Below are positions 8,306 to 17,282 of a DNA stretch of 64,000 nt, one piece after another. The notes under the pieces are model-generated. The model did not search any database. It was not told the origin of the DNA and saw only the letters and a program-made list of their open reading frames with translations. A program made the translations under genes and the position numbers. The number at the start of each line of letters is the position of its first letter. The first letter of the stretch is position 1. Location: NCBI RefSeq assembly GCF_002572525.1, contig NZ_PDBS01000001.1, forward strand, positions 3,968,001-4,032,000, read 5' to 3'. This DNA is from Natrinema sp. CBA1119 (GTDB lineage: Archaea > Halobacteriota > Halobacteria > Halobacteriales > Natrialbaceae).

Positions 8306-9615
8306 GCTACGACCGGTCGGTCTCCGCCAGCCCGCACGAACTCACGCCGGAGACCGTCTGGCACGTCCAGATGCCACAGATTCGCGTCGGCCGCGGCGCG
8401 GTCAGGGAACTCGGATTCCAGCTCGCGGACCTGGGCGTCGACGGGGACGCGCGCGGACTGATCGTGACCGACGAAACCCTCGCCGAGATCGGCCACGCGG
8501 GGCGAGTCGCCGACCACGTCGAGGACGGGGGGTTCGACGTCGATATCTACGACGACTCGGAACGCGAACCCTCGATCGAAGCCGTCGAGGACTGCATCTC
8601 GTTCGTCCGCGAGGAGATGGGCGAAGACGGCTACGACTTCTACGTTGGGCTCGGTGGCGGAAGCTGTCTCGACACCGCGAAGACGACGCGCGCGGTCGTC
8701 GCTAACGGCGGCGAGATCCTCGATTACGTGGCCGAGCCGACCGGCTCCGGCGAGGACTTGACGGATTCGGGCCCGCCTCTCGTCTTACTCCCGACGACGG
8801 CGGGGACAGGGTCGGAAATCTCGCCGGTCGCGATCCTCTCCGTCGCCGAGAAAGACATCAAAGAAGGAATATCGAGCAACAACGTGCGGGCCGACGCGGC
8901 GGTGCTCGATCCGACGCTGACCACGTCGCTTCCACCGGACCTCACCGCGAAGACGGCGATGGACGCGCTCGGTCACGCCATCGAGGGGTACACGACTCAT
9001 CGATACGACGAGCTACTTCGTCCCGAGGAGCCCGCGAATCGCCCGGTGTATGCCGGCCGAACCGGGTTCACCGAACTGTTCAGCGAGAAGGCGATCGACC
9101 TCCTCTCGAGCAACGTGCGACGGGCGGTCAACAACGGCGACGACCTCGAGGCTCGCGAGGCGATGTTGAAGGGCGCGCTGTACGGTGCGATCGCCGGGTT
9201 GACGGCCGGCGCGAGCCTCTGCCACGCGATGGCGTATCCGGTGGGGAACAAGTACCACACGTACCACGGGGAGACCATCGCCGCCCTCACGCCGGCGAGT
9301 ACGCTCGGATACAACGTCGCAAGCGATCCCGACCGCTTCGCGGCCATCGCGGAGATGCTCGGCGCGAATACGGACGGGTTGGGCACCCGCGCGGCCGCCG
9401 ATCGCGCCCGCGAGGAGTTCGTCGCCCTCCAGCGGGATCTGACCGTCCTGCCGAGCGGCCTCCACGAACTCGCCGGCGTCACCGAAGACGAGATCGACTG
9501 GCTGGCCGAGCAGACGGTCGACACCCAGCAACGGCTGCTTCGGTGTAACCCGCGTCCGGTGGCGAAAGACGACGTCGCGGAAATCTTCCGCGACTCGCTA
9601 CACAACTGGGAGTAG
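8302..9615 (+). CDS. Iron-containing alcohol dehydrogenase, hydroxyacid-oxoacid transhydrogenase-like
   Basis: Group III Fe-dependent dehydrogenase of 437 residues. Seen: the cofactor loop GLGGGSCLDTAK, the PTTAGTGSEISPVAI segment, and metal ligands in TAMDALGHAIEGY, LCHAMAYPVGNKYHTYHGE. The overall pattern fits the ADHFE1/HOT subgroup, which interconverts 4-hydroxybutyrate and 2-oxoacids; the substrate is inferred. Start GTG 8302 overlaps the stop of the lactonase gene (GTGA); a longer upstream frame is only the shadow of that gene. The last residues are DSLHNWE. Confidence 0.85.
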   Translation: MSYDRSVSASPHELTPETVWHVQMPQIRVGRGAVRELGFQLADLGVDGDARGLIVTDETLAEIGHAGRVADHVEDGGFDVDIYDDSEREPSIEAVEDCISFVREEMGEDGYDFYVGLGGGSCLDTAKTTRAVVANGGEILDYVAEPTGSGEDLTDSGPPLVLLPTTAGTGSEISPVAILSVAEKDIKEGISSNNVRADAAVLDPTLTTSLPPDLTAKTAMDALGHAIEGYTTHRYDELLRPEEPANRPVYAGRTGFTELFSEKAIDLLSSNVRRAVNNGDDLEAREAMLKGALYGAIAGLTAGASLCHAMAYPVGNKYHTYHGETIAALTPASTLGYNVASDPDRFAAIAEMLGANTDGLGTRAAADRAREEFVALQRDLTVLPSGLHELAGVTEDEIDWLAEQTVDTQQRLLRCNPRPVAKDDVAEIFRDSLHNWE

Positions 9616-9648
9616 TCGACTGGAGGAAGACGGAACGGCTATCGGACC

Positions 9649-10575
9649 TTATCGGCCGACCGCGAGTTCAGTCTCGAGGTCGGCCCCGTCCAGCAGCGAT
9701 CGAACGAGCTCGACCGTCTCGGTGGTCTCCGCCGCGTTCTCGAGCAACACCGTTTCGCTCGGGAACAGTTGCTCGCCGAGCAAGAGGCCGTGATCGCGTG
9801 CGGTCGAGCCGGTAACGGTCAGGTAGACGCCAAGCCCCGCGTCGGCGATGGCCGCCTCCTCCTCGCGGCCCTCCTCGGGGTAGCGGAATTCGACGCCGTC
9901 GAGCGTTCGCGTTCCGAGCACGGCCTGGACGAGCCGTTCGTATCTGGGCTCGATACAGAGCGGCCCCTCGTAGGTCTCGAGGAAGTCCCGATCGACCGAT
10001 TCGGTGGACGGGACGACGTCGGGCGTGGCCAACAGTGTGTGGTAAACGGTGTCACCGAGCCCCGTGACGACCTGGACGTCAGTATCAGAGGGATCGATTC
10101 GGGCGTTTACGTCAGCGATTCGGTCGAGCGGCTCCGGTCGGAGTTCGACGACCTCCTCGAGGACGAGATCGGCGCTATCGAAGCCGAGCGCGAATTCGTG
10201 GGTCCGAAGCGATCGGAACGGCTCCTCGCGACCCACGAGCTGGATCGCCGCGTCGTCGGGTGCGCCCTTGACACCCGCGAGCGGGATCGTGACGCTGTCG
10301 AAGACGATTCGCCGCGGCTTTCCGGCGCGGTCGTCCCGCAACAGCGTGTACTCGGGTTCGGTCGGATCGTCGACGGTGCTGTAGTCGGCGAGACGATGGT
10401 AGACATCCTCCTCTTCGGGATCGACGCTGTCCTTCGTAACCGCCTTCTCGTGGCGGAGCGTCGACGTGATGCCGTCCGCGAGTTCGGGGACATCGAGGCG
10501 ACCTGCGATTCGGTCGAGCACCGACTCGAGCGGTCGCCCCTTTCGTGGCACAGCGATCGGTATCGTCTCGCCCAT
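9649..10575 (-). CDS. HisG-like (ATP phosphoribosyltransferase-like) protein of unknown function
   Basis: Protein of 308 residues. The start IPIAVPRKGRPLE resembles the HisG opening (IAVPNKGRL), and the C-terminal GVYLTVTGSTARDHGLLLGEQL with SETVLLEN resembles HisG's STGTTLRANGL...SxARLI segment. The middle is strongly diverged, with a 70-residue insertion-like acidic part before VTIPLAGVKG. Genuine HisG proteins are about 285 residues and keep E/D residues in the phosphoribosyl loop that I cannot place here. It may be a regulatory or repurposed paralogue. ATG 10575 is used; the upstream open frame is antisense to nothing known and low quality. Confidence 0.6.
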   Translation of the reverse strand: MGETIPIAVPRKGRPLESVLDRIAGRLDVPELADGITSTLRHEKAVTKDSVDPEEEDVYHRLADYSTVDDPTEPEYTLLRDDRAGKPRRIVFDSVTIPLAGVKGAPDDAAIQLVGREEPFRSLRTHEFALGFDSADLVLEEVVELRPEPLDRIADVNARIDPSDTDVQVVTGLGDTVYHTLLATPDVVPSTESVDRDFLETYEGPLCIEPRYERLVQAVLGTRTLDGVEFRYPEEGREEEAAIADAGLGVYLTVTGSTARDHGLLLGEQLFPSETVLLENAAETTETVELVRSLLDGADLETELAVGR

Positions 10576-10654
10576 CGATCGACTCTCTACTGGCGATAGA
10601 TAAACGAGTTGTGTTTCAAGAACAGTGGTGGCCCGATGCCGTTGCGGTCCGAAC

Positions 10655-12526
10655 TCAGTCCGAGAACATCGAACCGAGCTGGTCGCGCCACTCTTGGATG
10701 TCCGTGACGTCCGCCTGCACGTCCTCGAGGTCCTCTGCGACCGTCTCGAGGTCGTCTTCGACGCGTTCGATCTCGCTTTCGGCCCCCTCGAGACCGTCTT
10801 CGAGGTCGGCGACATCGGTATCGATCTCCTCGACGTCGTCCGTCAGATCGTCGACGGTATCGTCGAGTTCGTCGACGTCGTCCGCGACGCTGCCGATGTC
10901 CGACTCGAGATCGGCGTTCCAGTCGGAGAGATCCGCGATATCGTCGTCGAGTTCGTCGACTCGAGAGTCCGTCCCGGCGAGTCGATCGTCCATCGACGCG
11001 AGGTCATCCTCGAGCCCCTCGAGATCGGTCTGGAGCTCCTCGATGAGCTGTGCGCCGGTGCCGTTCTCCTCGAGGAACGTCTCGAGCGCATCGGTGTAGG
11101 CGGTGACCTCCTCGACGCGGGTCTGGAGGTGTTCGACTTTCGCGATCTCCGGGCCAGCGGGCTCGAGATCGAGTTCGGACTGGATCGTCTCGAGATCGTC
11201 GTCGTCGACCGTCCCGTCGCGAATTTCGGCTGCGAGCCGGGCCGCGATCGACCCGTCGAATTCGGGGACGGCGTTCGGGGCTGTGGCAGTTGGTTCGGCA
11301 GTATCGTCGGATTCGCTGGCCGTCTCGTCTAACTCGTCGGATTCGTCTTCAGTAGCCGGTTCGTCGTCCGCGGCCAGCTCGTCGTCCGCGGCTGGCGTCT
11401 CGGGCTCGGTATCAGCCGTCTCGAGTGAGTCGTCCGCGGCTATCGGTTCGGCGTCCTCGGTAGTCGGTTCGCCTTCGGCTATCGGTTCGGCGTCACCGTC
11501 GGTCGGTTCGTCCTCGGCTATCGGTTCGGCGTCACTGTCGGTCGGTTCGTCCTCGGCGGTTGCCTCGTCAGCGTCCGTCTCGATTGGCGCGTCGGTCTCC
11601 GTAGCGTGGTCATCCTTGGATTCGTCGGTCGCCGCGTCGGCCTCGAGATCGAGGTCGATCTCGGGTTCGTCCGCATCGTCCCCCTCGTCGGCCGGTTCGT
11701 CGTCCGCCTCGAGATCGAGGTCGACGCCGAGTTCGTCATCCTCCGCCTCGCTTCCGTCATCGTCTGCGGGTTCCGGAATCTCTTCTTCCTCGAAGCCGAG
11801 ATCGATATCCGGTGTCTCGTCGTCCTCGTCGTCCGATTCGATGTCTACCGGCTCCGGATCGGGATCAACATCTCCAAGATCGAGATCGAGCGCCGCCGAC
11901 TCGTCCTCGAGTGCTGCCGACTCGTCTGTCGGTGCATCCGCGGTCGCGTCAGTCTCGGGGTCCGAATCCGATGCCGGATCGGCAGCAGCCTCGTCGGCCA
12001 CAGCCACATCGTCCTGGCTCTCCTCGTCCTTGAGCCCCGGAACGGTGTCCGAGTCGCCGGCGATCATGTCCTTGACGGCCTGATTGCGATCCTCGGACAC
12101 GATGTTGCTGATGACCTCATCATCCACCTCGTCGGCGGTCGAGCGGTCGTCGTCATCGTCGGCATCGAGTTCGACGACCAACGGCTCCGTGAGGAACTCA
12201 GCAGCCCGGCTCTCGTCGTCGAGTTGGATACCGTAGACCGTCACGAGCCGGTCGCCGGCCTCGAGCGCGCCGGTGAATTCGACGTGATTGTCCTGATAGG
12301 CCGTCCAGTCGTCGCTGTGATAGTCGGGGTGGAATCCGACTTTGTCCATCGGGAACGATTCGGGAATGTCCTCGGAAAGCTGAAACGTGACCGGGTTATC
12401 GCGGTCCGATTCGATCTCGAACCGGATCGCGGGAACCGGAAACTCGTCCGCTGTAAACGTCTTCCGGACGGAGATCCCGTCTGCGCTGATCTCGATTGTG
12501 TCGTCCGTGTCGGCGGTACTGTTCAT
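10655..12526 (-). CDS. Highly acidic coiled-coil protein with degenerate repeats
   Basis: Protein of 623 residues in three parts. Residues 1-125 form a beta-rich domain (IEISADGISVRKTFTADEF, then KVGFHPDYHSDDW). Residues 130-430 are almost entirely Asp/Glu/Ala/Thr with degenerate repeats of about 14 residues (EDEPTDSDAEPIA, EDEPTDGDAEPIA, EGEPTTEDAEPIA). Residues 470-615 are a long heptad-type coiled coil (LEGLEDDLASMDDRL, VDELDDDIADLSDW, DVEEIDTDVADLEDG). No signal peptide. I do not recognise a function; the shape suggests a structural or scaffolding protein. The antisense Ser-rich open frame is a composition artefact. Confidence 0.75.
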   Translation of the reverse strand: MNSTADTDDTIEISADGISVRKTFTADEFPVPAIRFEIESDRDNPVTFQLSEDIPESFPMDKVGFHPDYHSDDWTAYQDNHVEFTGALEAGDRLVTVYGIQLDDESRAAEFLTEPLVVELDADDDDDRSTADEVDDEVISNIVSEDRNQAVKDMIAGDSDTVPGLKDEESQDDVAVADEAAADPASDSDPETDATADAPTDESAALEDESAALDLDLGDVDPDPEPVDIESDDEDDETPDIDLGFEEEEIPEPADDDGSEAEDDELGVDLDLEADDEPADEGDDADEPEIDLDLEADAATDESKDDHATETDAPIETDADEATAEDEPTDSDAEPIAEDEPTDGDAEPIAEGEPTTEDAEPIAADDSLETADTEPETPAADDELAADDEPATEDESDELDETASESDDTAEPTATAPNAVPEFDGSIAARLAAEIRDGTVDDDDLETIQSELDLEPAGPEIAKVEHLQTRVEEVTAYTDALETFLEENGTGAQLIEELQTDLEGLEDDLASMDDRLAGTDSRVDELDDDIADLSDWNADLESDIGSVADDVDELDDTVDDLTDDVEEIDTDVADLEDGLEGAESEIERVEDDLETVAEDLEDVQADVTDIQEWRDQLGSMFSD

Positions 12527-12552
12527 ATGAGACCAACGTTACCATACCATTA

Positions 12553-12560
12553 CTATAAAA
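12553..12560 (-). promoter_or_regulatory. TATA box of the acidic coiled-coil gene
   Basis: On the minus strand TTTTATAG lies 27-34 bases before the ATG at 12526, the spacing expected for a leaderless transcript. Confidence 0.5.
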
Positions 12561-12596
12561 CGTGCGGACAGTCTGGGTGCCGATTCGCGATGGGGA

Positions 12597-13430
12597 CTAC
12601 AGCTCGACCCGGTCCCCGATCTCGACGACCTCGAGTCGCCGGGGACGGTCAAAGCTCGCGGCGTGGTGGTGTAGCGCCGTCGGATCGGCGGTGAGCCCCT
12701 TCCACATGTCCCAGTGACTCGGCAGGAGCCGTTCGGTCTCGAGTGCGGCGGCACATTCGATGAGCTGATTCTCGTCGTTGTACCAGCGGGTTCGCTTTGG
12801 CTCGCGGGTCTGCTTGTCGGGAATCCGCCCGACGGAGCCGAACGCGAGCGCCGCGAGGTCGATGTCGTACTCGTCGCCGACTCGCTCGAACTCGTCGGTC
12901 GGTTTCGTGTCGCCGCCGTGGAAGAAAGTCCCAGCGTCGTGTTCGAACACGTAGCTCACTGGGTGGGTCGCGTCCGGATCGTTCGCAACCTCGACGTGGA
13001 CCGTGAATTCGCCGATCTCGAGCGCCTCGCCCTCGGCGACCTCGATCAGCTGGTCGTTCGTCACGTCCCACTCGTCCGTCCAGGACTCATCCTCGTGGGC
13101 GACCGCGACGCTGTCGTCGGGCGCGTAGAAGGTCGTACCGGTGTTCGCGAGAATTGGTGCCTGGCTCGGGCCGTGGACGTGATCGGTGTGTTCGTGCGTC
13201 GCGAGGACCGCATCGGCCTCGTCGACGGCCGCCGGATCGAACGGCACGGGGATCATACGGACCGTCCGCGGCGGATCGCCCAATCCGAGGTACGGATCGA
13301 TGTAGATCGTCGTTCCCTCGCTGCCTTTGACGATAAACCCGTTACAGCCGAGATACCAGATCGCAACGCCCGTCGGGTTCGCCTCCTCGACGTCGCGAAC
13401 CAGCCAGTCTCCCCAGTCGCTCTGAATCAT
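12597..13430 (-). CDS. MBL-fold metal-dependent hydrolase (UlaG-like)
   Basis: Protein of 277 residues of the UlaG/MBL-fold group. Seen: GVAIWYLGCNGFIVKGSEG...IYIDPYLG at the N-terminus, the metal motif ATHEHTDHVHG near residue 87, HPVSYVFEHDAGTFFHGGDT near 165 and a C-terminal LLPSHWDMW with the last ligand His. These fit a two-metal hydrolase such as L-ascorbate-6-phosphate lactonase, but haloarchaeal members are of unknown substrate. A single gene, with a gap of 70 bases before the acidic protein gene. Confidence 0.85.
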   Translation of the reverse strand: MIQSDWGDWLVRDVEEANPTGVAIWYLGCNGFIVKGSEGTTIYIDPYLGLGDPPRTVRMIPVPFDPAAVDEADAVLATHEHTDHVHGPSQAPILANTGTTFYAPDDSVAVAHEDESWTDEWDVTNDQLIEVAEGEALEIGEFTVHVEVANDPDATHPVSYVFEHDAGTFFHGGDTKPTDEFERVGDEYDIDLAALAFGSVGRIPDKQTREPKRTRWYNDENQLIECAAALETERLLPSHWDMWKGLTADPTALHHHAASFDRPRRLEVVEIGDRVEL

Positions 13431-13545
13431 ATGCGAGGATGCGAGGACCGACTGGGTAAGTGTTGTCGTCTGCGCTGACGGCCGACGAGGACGGCGCGTG
13501 AGGGAATTCGGAGAAGAGCGAGGATTCGAACGGACTGGTCACTGT

Positions 13546-14313
13546 CTATCGCGAAAACTCCGGGCGACAGCCCTCGAGCGTGCGGACATCCGTATTCGTC
13601 GTCGCCGTGCCGTCCGCAGCTGCGTCGTCGATCGTCGTGACTTCATCTGTGGACTGGATCCATTCGGCGCGGACTGCGGGATGGCCCTCGTACGAGACGC
13701 GGCCCGTCTCGTCGTCGTATCCGATGAGCGTCGCGTCGGCCAGCAGAGGAAGGTGGACGTGCACGAGTGAGGCCTCGACATCGTCGATGCGGTCCCGGGG
13801 AACCTCCCGGTCGGTCGTTTCGGCTTCGCGAGCCGCGACATCTCGAGCGAGCGGTTCGGTCCCGATGGGATGGGACTGATCGCTCAGTACCGACAGGACC
13901 GTCCGCCGGCGTTCGTCGGCGAGCGCACGGAACACCGCATCGAGCGTCTCCCAATCGGCATCGTGGTTCCCCGAAACGATCCGCTCGAGACGGGGGTCGT
14001 CGAAGGGCGAATGCTCGGCCGGAACGACCGATCCGTCGTCGGTCTCCGCGAGGAAGCCGGCAGCCACGAGTTGCGGCACAAGGCGGTGATACAGCTCGAC
14101 GAGCGCCCGTTGGTGCTCGTCCTCGGAGACCGAAGCGAGCCGGGTATCCGAGATTACTGCCGCGAGCCTGAACGCAAGATCGTCTTTCTCGATTCCCGCG
14201 GGCGATCGCTCCCGGACGATCTCGAGAACAGCTCGCCGAGAGGCGTCAGCGAGGATGTCGAAGCGCTCGTCGCGAGTAGCGGCGGTGGATCCGCTCGGAG
14301 CTGAGTTACTCAT
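13546..14313 (-). CDS. Transcriptional regulator with two winged-helix (DUF7344-like) domains
   Basis: Protein of 255 residues made of two related units: RFDILADASRRAVLEIVRERSP near residue 17 and VFRALADERRRTVLSVLSDQSH near 125. Each is followed by a helix with a conserved ALVELYHRLVPQLVAAGFL or ASLVHVHLPLLADATLIGYD pattern, which is the recognition/wing part. I recall this as the haloarchaeal DUF7344 type, usually one or two copies per protein. It probably binds DNA; the target is unknown. AT-rich DNA (about 14320-14420) upstream holds its promoter. Confidence 0.75.
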   Translation of the reverse strand: MSNSAPSGSTAATRDERFDILADASRRAVLEIVRERSPAGIEKDDLAFRLAAVISDTRLASVSEDEHQRALVELYHRLVPQLVAAGFLAETDDGSVVPAEHSPFDDPRLERIVSGNHDADWETLDAVFRALADERRRTVLSVLSDQSHPIGTEPLARDVAAREAETTDREVPRDRIDDVEASLVHVHLPLLADATLIGYDDETGRVSYEGHPAVRAEWIQSTDEVTTIDDAAADGTATTNTDVRTLEGCRPEFSR

Positions 14314-14565
14314 TGACTACTCGTCGGGGACTAGCGTGCAAAAGAACTGCTCCAAACTGCTTTGGAATCAGTGACTTATTACGATTCTTTAGCATGATAT
14401 TCAATGATATAATACTATTGGGGAGTGGACAGAGTGGATTACTCCGGTAAAATTGAAGAACATACTCTTTCACCGGGTTGTACTCGCGGCGTACCTGATC
14501 GAGTAGTATCGATCGCTGAAGCCGCGAGCGTGAGAAGCGCGAAAAAAGCCGTGACTATCGTGGCG
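14314..14565. other. Intergenic stretch between the regulator and dph2
   Basis: Contains the AT-rich promoter of the minus-strand regulator gene. No other gene or RNA is visible before the 3' end of dph2. Confidence 0.4.
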
Positions 14566-15615
14566 CTACCAGGTACCGTGGAACGTGTCGAACGAGAGGC
14601 TATCGAGCGGTTCGTCGCCGACGGCGATCCGGTACTCGCCCGGAGTGAGCATCGGTTTGTGGAACTGCGGGCCGTCGTCCGTCGTGATCCGCGGACAGCC
14701 GGTGTTGACGAACGCGTCCATGTCGAAGTTCTGCAGACGGTCGGGCGTGACCTCGTCCATCGTGATGAGGTAGGCGTTGTCGTTGTCGTCGATAATATCC
14801 TGCGCGATCTCCCAGCGACCCTGGCCGATCTTGGTACAGAAGATGACACCCCACTTCTCGGCGTCCATCGCGCGGTGAACCGCACCGTAGCGCTGTTTCA
14901 GGAACTTGTCCGTATCCGCGACGGTAACGACGTTGTTCACCGGGTCCGCGATGACGACGTGCTTGTCCGGATGTTCCATCGCCAGCCCGAGCGGGTGGAA
15001 CTTGCCGCCACCGACGTAGAGGACTTGCTCTGCGGGTACATCCGCGCTCGCGTAGTTACACCCGAGCACCTGCCCCTCGTTGGTCAGCCGCTCGTCGCCG
15101 CGACGGCTCTGGACCTCGTAGCCGCGCTCCTCGAGAAACGCGGTCATCTCCTCGTAGCGGTTCATGTGCTGGGCCGTCGTGACGAGGCCGACGCCCTCGG
15201 TCTCCTCGGGGGGCTCGAGAGTGTCCAGCGATTCCTCCATGATCGGCGTGACTTCGACGTTCGAGAACAGCGGGACGTAGATCACCTTGTCCGTGTCCTT
15301 CATCGGCGAGTGCCCGAAGTGGACGAAGACGTCGGTCCGCTTCATCAGATACGTATCGAGATCGCAGGCGCCGTAACAGGGCTGTCCCGAGAGCATGAAC
15401 GTCACGTCGTCGTCGGCCAGTGCACGGAGGTCGTCGGCGACGGCCGGCCCGCGTCGCTTCAGTCCCTCGGGGAACTGCAATCCGACCTTTTTCGCGTCGC
15501 GCTCCTCGATCGCCTCGACGATCTCCTCGAGTTCGTAGTCCCACTCGCGATCGTGCTTGAGGCTCATCCCTGTGTTCCGAAGGTCCCCCTCGGTATACTC
15601 TGACTCCTGACTCAT
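14566..15615 (-). CDS. dph2: Dph2: 2-(3-amino-3-carboxypropyl)histidine synthase (diphthamide biosynthesis)
   Basis: Radical-forming [4Fe-4S] enzyme that transfers the aminocarboxypropyl group of SAM to a histidine of elongation factor 2, the first step to diphthamide. The 349-residue protein has the three cluster cysteines in LSGQPCYGACD, LGCNYASAD and NTGCPRITTDD. Archaea use a single Dph2 in place of eukaryotic Dph1-Dph2. ATG 15615 (MSQESEYTEG) is chosen; upstream in-frame sequence to 15990 is not coding in character. Single gene next to a response regulator. Confidence 0.92.
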   Translation of the reverse strand: MSQESEYTEGDLRNTGMSLKHDREWDYELEEIVEAIEERDAKKVGLQFPEGLKRRGPAVADDLRALADDDVTFMLSGQPCYGACDLDTYLMKRTDVFVHFGHSPMKDTDKVIYVPLFSNVEVTPIMEESLDTLEPPEETEGVGLVTTAQHMNRYEEMTAFLEERGYEVQSRRGDERLTNEGQVLGCNYASADVPAEQVLYVGGGKFHPLGLAMEHPDKHVVIADPVNNVVTVADTDKFLKQRYGAVHRAMDAEKWGVIFCTKIGQGRWEIAQDIIDDNDNAYLITMDEVTPDRLQNFDMDAFVNTGCPRITTDDGPQFHKPMLTPGEYRIAVGDEPLDSLSFDTFHGTW

Positions 15616-15773
15616 TGGCCGTCCTAACGCCCACGGACGTATATACTGCACGCTGTACCGAGCGGTCCGAATTCGGCGGGTATAACGGTGAACGCGCCCT
15701 TGTGAATCAGCGCCTGAAATTGGGATCCGCTCGATCGGTCCGGTAGAGTTTCGACCGGTTCCTCGAGTCCCGA

Positions 15774-16364
15774 TCAGGGACGCTCGCTCGCACGGTGTGG
15801 CTCGGTCGGCGTACCCAACTCGCACGTCGCGAACTCGGCCCGAAAATCGTCGCCGTCGAACGTTGCCACCAGTTCGTCTAACGCGGTGAACACCTCCTCG
15901 AGCCGTCGCTGGAGCCTTTCGTACTCCTCGTCCGACTCGAAATCGTCCCGGCTTTCGAGTGCGCCGCGTTCGGCAGCGAGCGTCAAACACTCGTCCAGGA
16001 GATCGTCATATCGAGCGTGACGAAGCAGTCGGTCGACGGTCTCGAGAAGCGCGGCTCGCTCGAGGGGCTTTTCGAGGGAGCCGCCGGCAGTCGAGTGGAC
16101 CGCTGCTCCGCACTCGTCGTTCGAGATGATCGCCATGGTCTGTGCCGTCGCTCGACGTTCGATCTCGGCCGCGACGACAGTTCCGGATGCCGTCCGGAGA
16201 TCGCGGTCGACCAACACTGCGTCTGCGTCCCCGAGAAGCGACAACAACTCGTCGCCGGTCGTCGCCGTCTCGACTCGATAGCGATCGTCGAGCCACGATC
16301 GCACCTGAGCGACGACGGTCGGATCGTCGTCCGCGACGAGGACGGTGTTCGTATCACCAACCAT
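15774..16364 (-). CDS. Response regulator with HalX-type C-terminal domain
   Basis: Protein of 196 residues. Residues 1-115 are a receiver domain: acidic pocket ADDDPTVV, phosphoacceptor Asp in AVLVDRDLRT, and a Lys in SLEKPLER. The C-terminal 75 residues (YDDLLDECLTLAAERGALE...EYERLQRRLEEVF) match the helical HalX domain of haloarchaeal regulators. There is no DNA-binding domain, so output is likely through protein contacts. No histidine kinase lies beside it. Confidence 0.85.
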   Translation of the reverse strand: MVGDTNTVLVADDDPTVVAQVRSWLDDRYRVETATTGDELLSLLGDADAVLVDRDLRTASGTVVAAEIERRATAQTMAIISNDECGAAVHSTAGGSLEKPLERAALLETVDRLLRHARYDDLLDECLTLAAERGALESRDDFESDEEYERLQRRLEEVFTALDELVATFDGDDFRAEFATCELGTPTEPHRASERP

Positions 16365-16658
16365 AATTCGAGATGGTAGTACTTCGTGACCCGAGCGATA
16401 TCAAACTATGGACTAATTCAGCATCAGTAACACGTTCAGCGGCGATCGAATCGTCGAACTCGTCGCGACCGTCGATAATCGAGGAGCGGGCGCACGGAGA
16501 CCAGACGCGTCTCGAGTCGGACGGCGACGACGCGCAGTCGAAGCGACTACACCGGTCCGATCGCGGATAATACGGGTGTGTTCGGCCCGTTTCCGGTCCG
16601 ATTCTCGGTTCGTTTCCCGTCCCAACAGTCATAGTACTGGAGTGTAAACAGTGGGTTA
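16365..16658. other. Divergent intergenic region
   Basis: About 290 bases between the minus-strand regulator and the plus-strand membrane protein gene. It should hold both promoters; an AT-rich GTAAACAGTGGGTTAATGG runs into the start at 16659. No gene is visible. Confidence 0.4.
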
Positions 16659-17282
16659 ATGGCAGCGGAACAGGTCCCAGACGGGTATCTCTTCGACCTC
16701 TATCGTCGATACATCGGTGAACCGGAAGATCGAACCGACGTCTACGTCGGATTCGGGTTGTTTCTGGGCGGCATCGGACTGGCAGTCGTCGCGCTGTTGC
16801 TCTTTCTCTGGGGTAACACGTTCGAGGCACGATCCGCCGGCTACTTCTCGTGGGTAGGTCCCGCGTACGCGCTCGCGATGATGGGACTCCCGGTCGTAAT
16901 GCTCGGGATCGTTACGCTCCTTCCGTCGGAACGGCGGATGTTGTACGCGTCGATCGGCGGCGTGGCGATCACCGTCGCCGCGGTCGCCGGCTTCCTCTTC
17001 GCCTATCCGAAGAACTGGAACGGCTACGGTGCCGACTACACCGTTCAAATCGTCGCAGTGTACGCCGTCGGCCTCGCCGGCATTACCGCCTCGACGGGGG
17101 CGGCACTGATCGCCCACTACCTCGATATGGCGCAGCAAGCGGAGGCGGTGGTGACCGATGAGGAAACCGATGACGACGAGTCCGAGCTAACCGACGCGGA
17201 GATTCAACAGGATATCGACGACGCGATGGAGGGCGTCGAACTCTCGTGGGGGGCGTCCAGAAGACCGAACACAAGCGACTGA
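16659..17282 (+). CDS. Membrane protein, N-terminal part of a frameshifted gene (DUF7139-like)
   Basis: Residues 1-160 carry four membrane helices, among them GFGLFLGGIGLAVVALLLFLW and VAITVAAVAGFLFAY, followed by an acidic helix (VVTDEETDDDESEL). The frame ends in SWGASRRPNTSD at 17282. The next frame continues smoothly as SWGGVQKTEHKRLNF if one G is added to the GGGGGG run at 17248-17253. I recall haloarchaeal homologues (often annotated permease or DUF7139) as one protein of about 300 residues with this junction. It precedes the actin-like gene, suggesting a membrane partner, which is an inference. Confidence 0.75.
   Translation: MAAEQVPDGYLFDLYRRYIGEPEDRTDVYVGFGLFLGGIGLAVVALLLFLWGNTFEARSAGYFSWVGPAYALAMMGLPVVMLGIVTLLPSERRMLYASIGGVAITVAAVAGFLFAYPKNWNGYGADYTVQIVAVYAVGLAGITASTGAALIAHYLDMAQQAEAVVTDEETDDDESELTDAEIQQDIDDAMEGVELSWGASRRPNTSD

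Noticed and set aside
11103-12083. Long Ser-rich plus-strand open frame (326 residues)
   Set aside because: It is antisense to the acidic Asp/Glu repeats; GAC/GAG-rich codons give Ser/Val-rich frames on the opposite strand. No start context or family motif.
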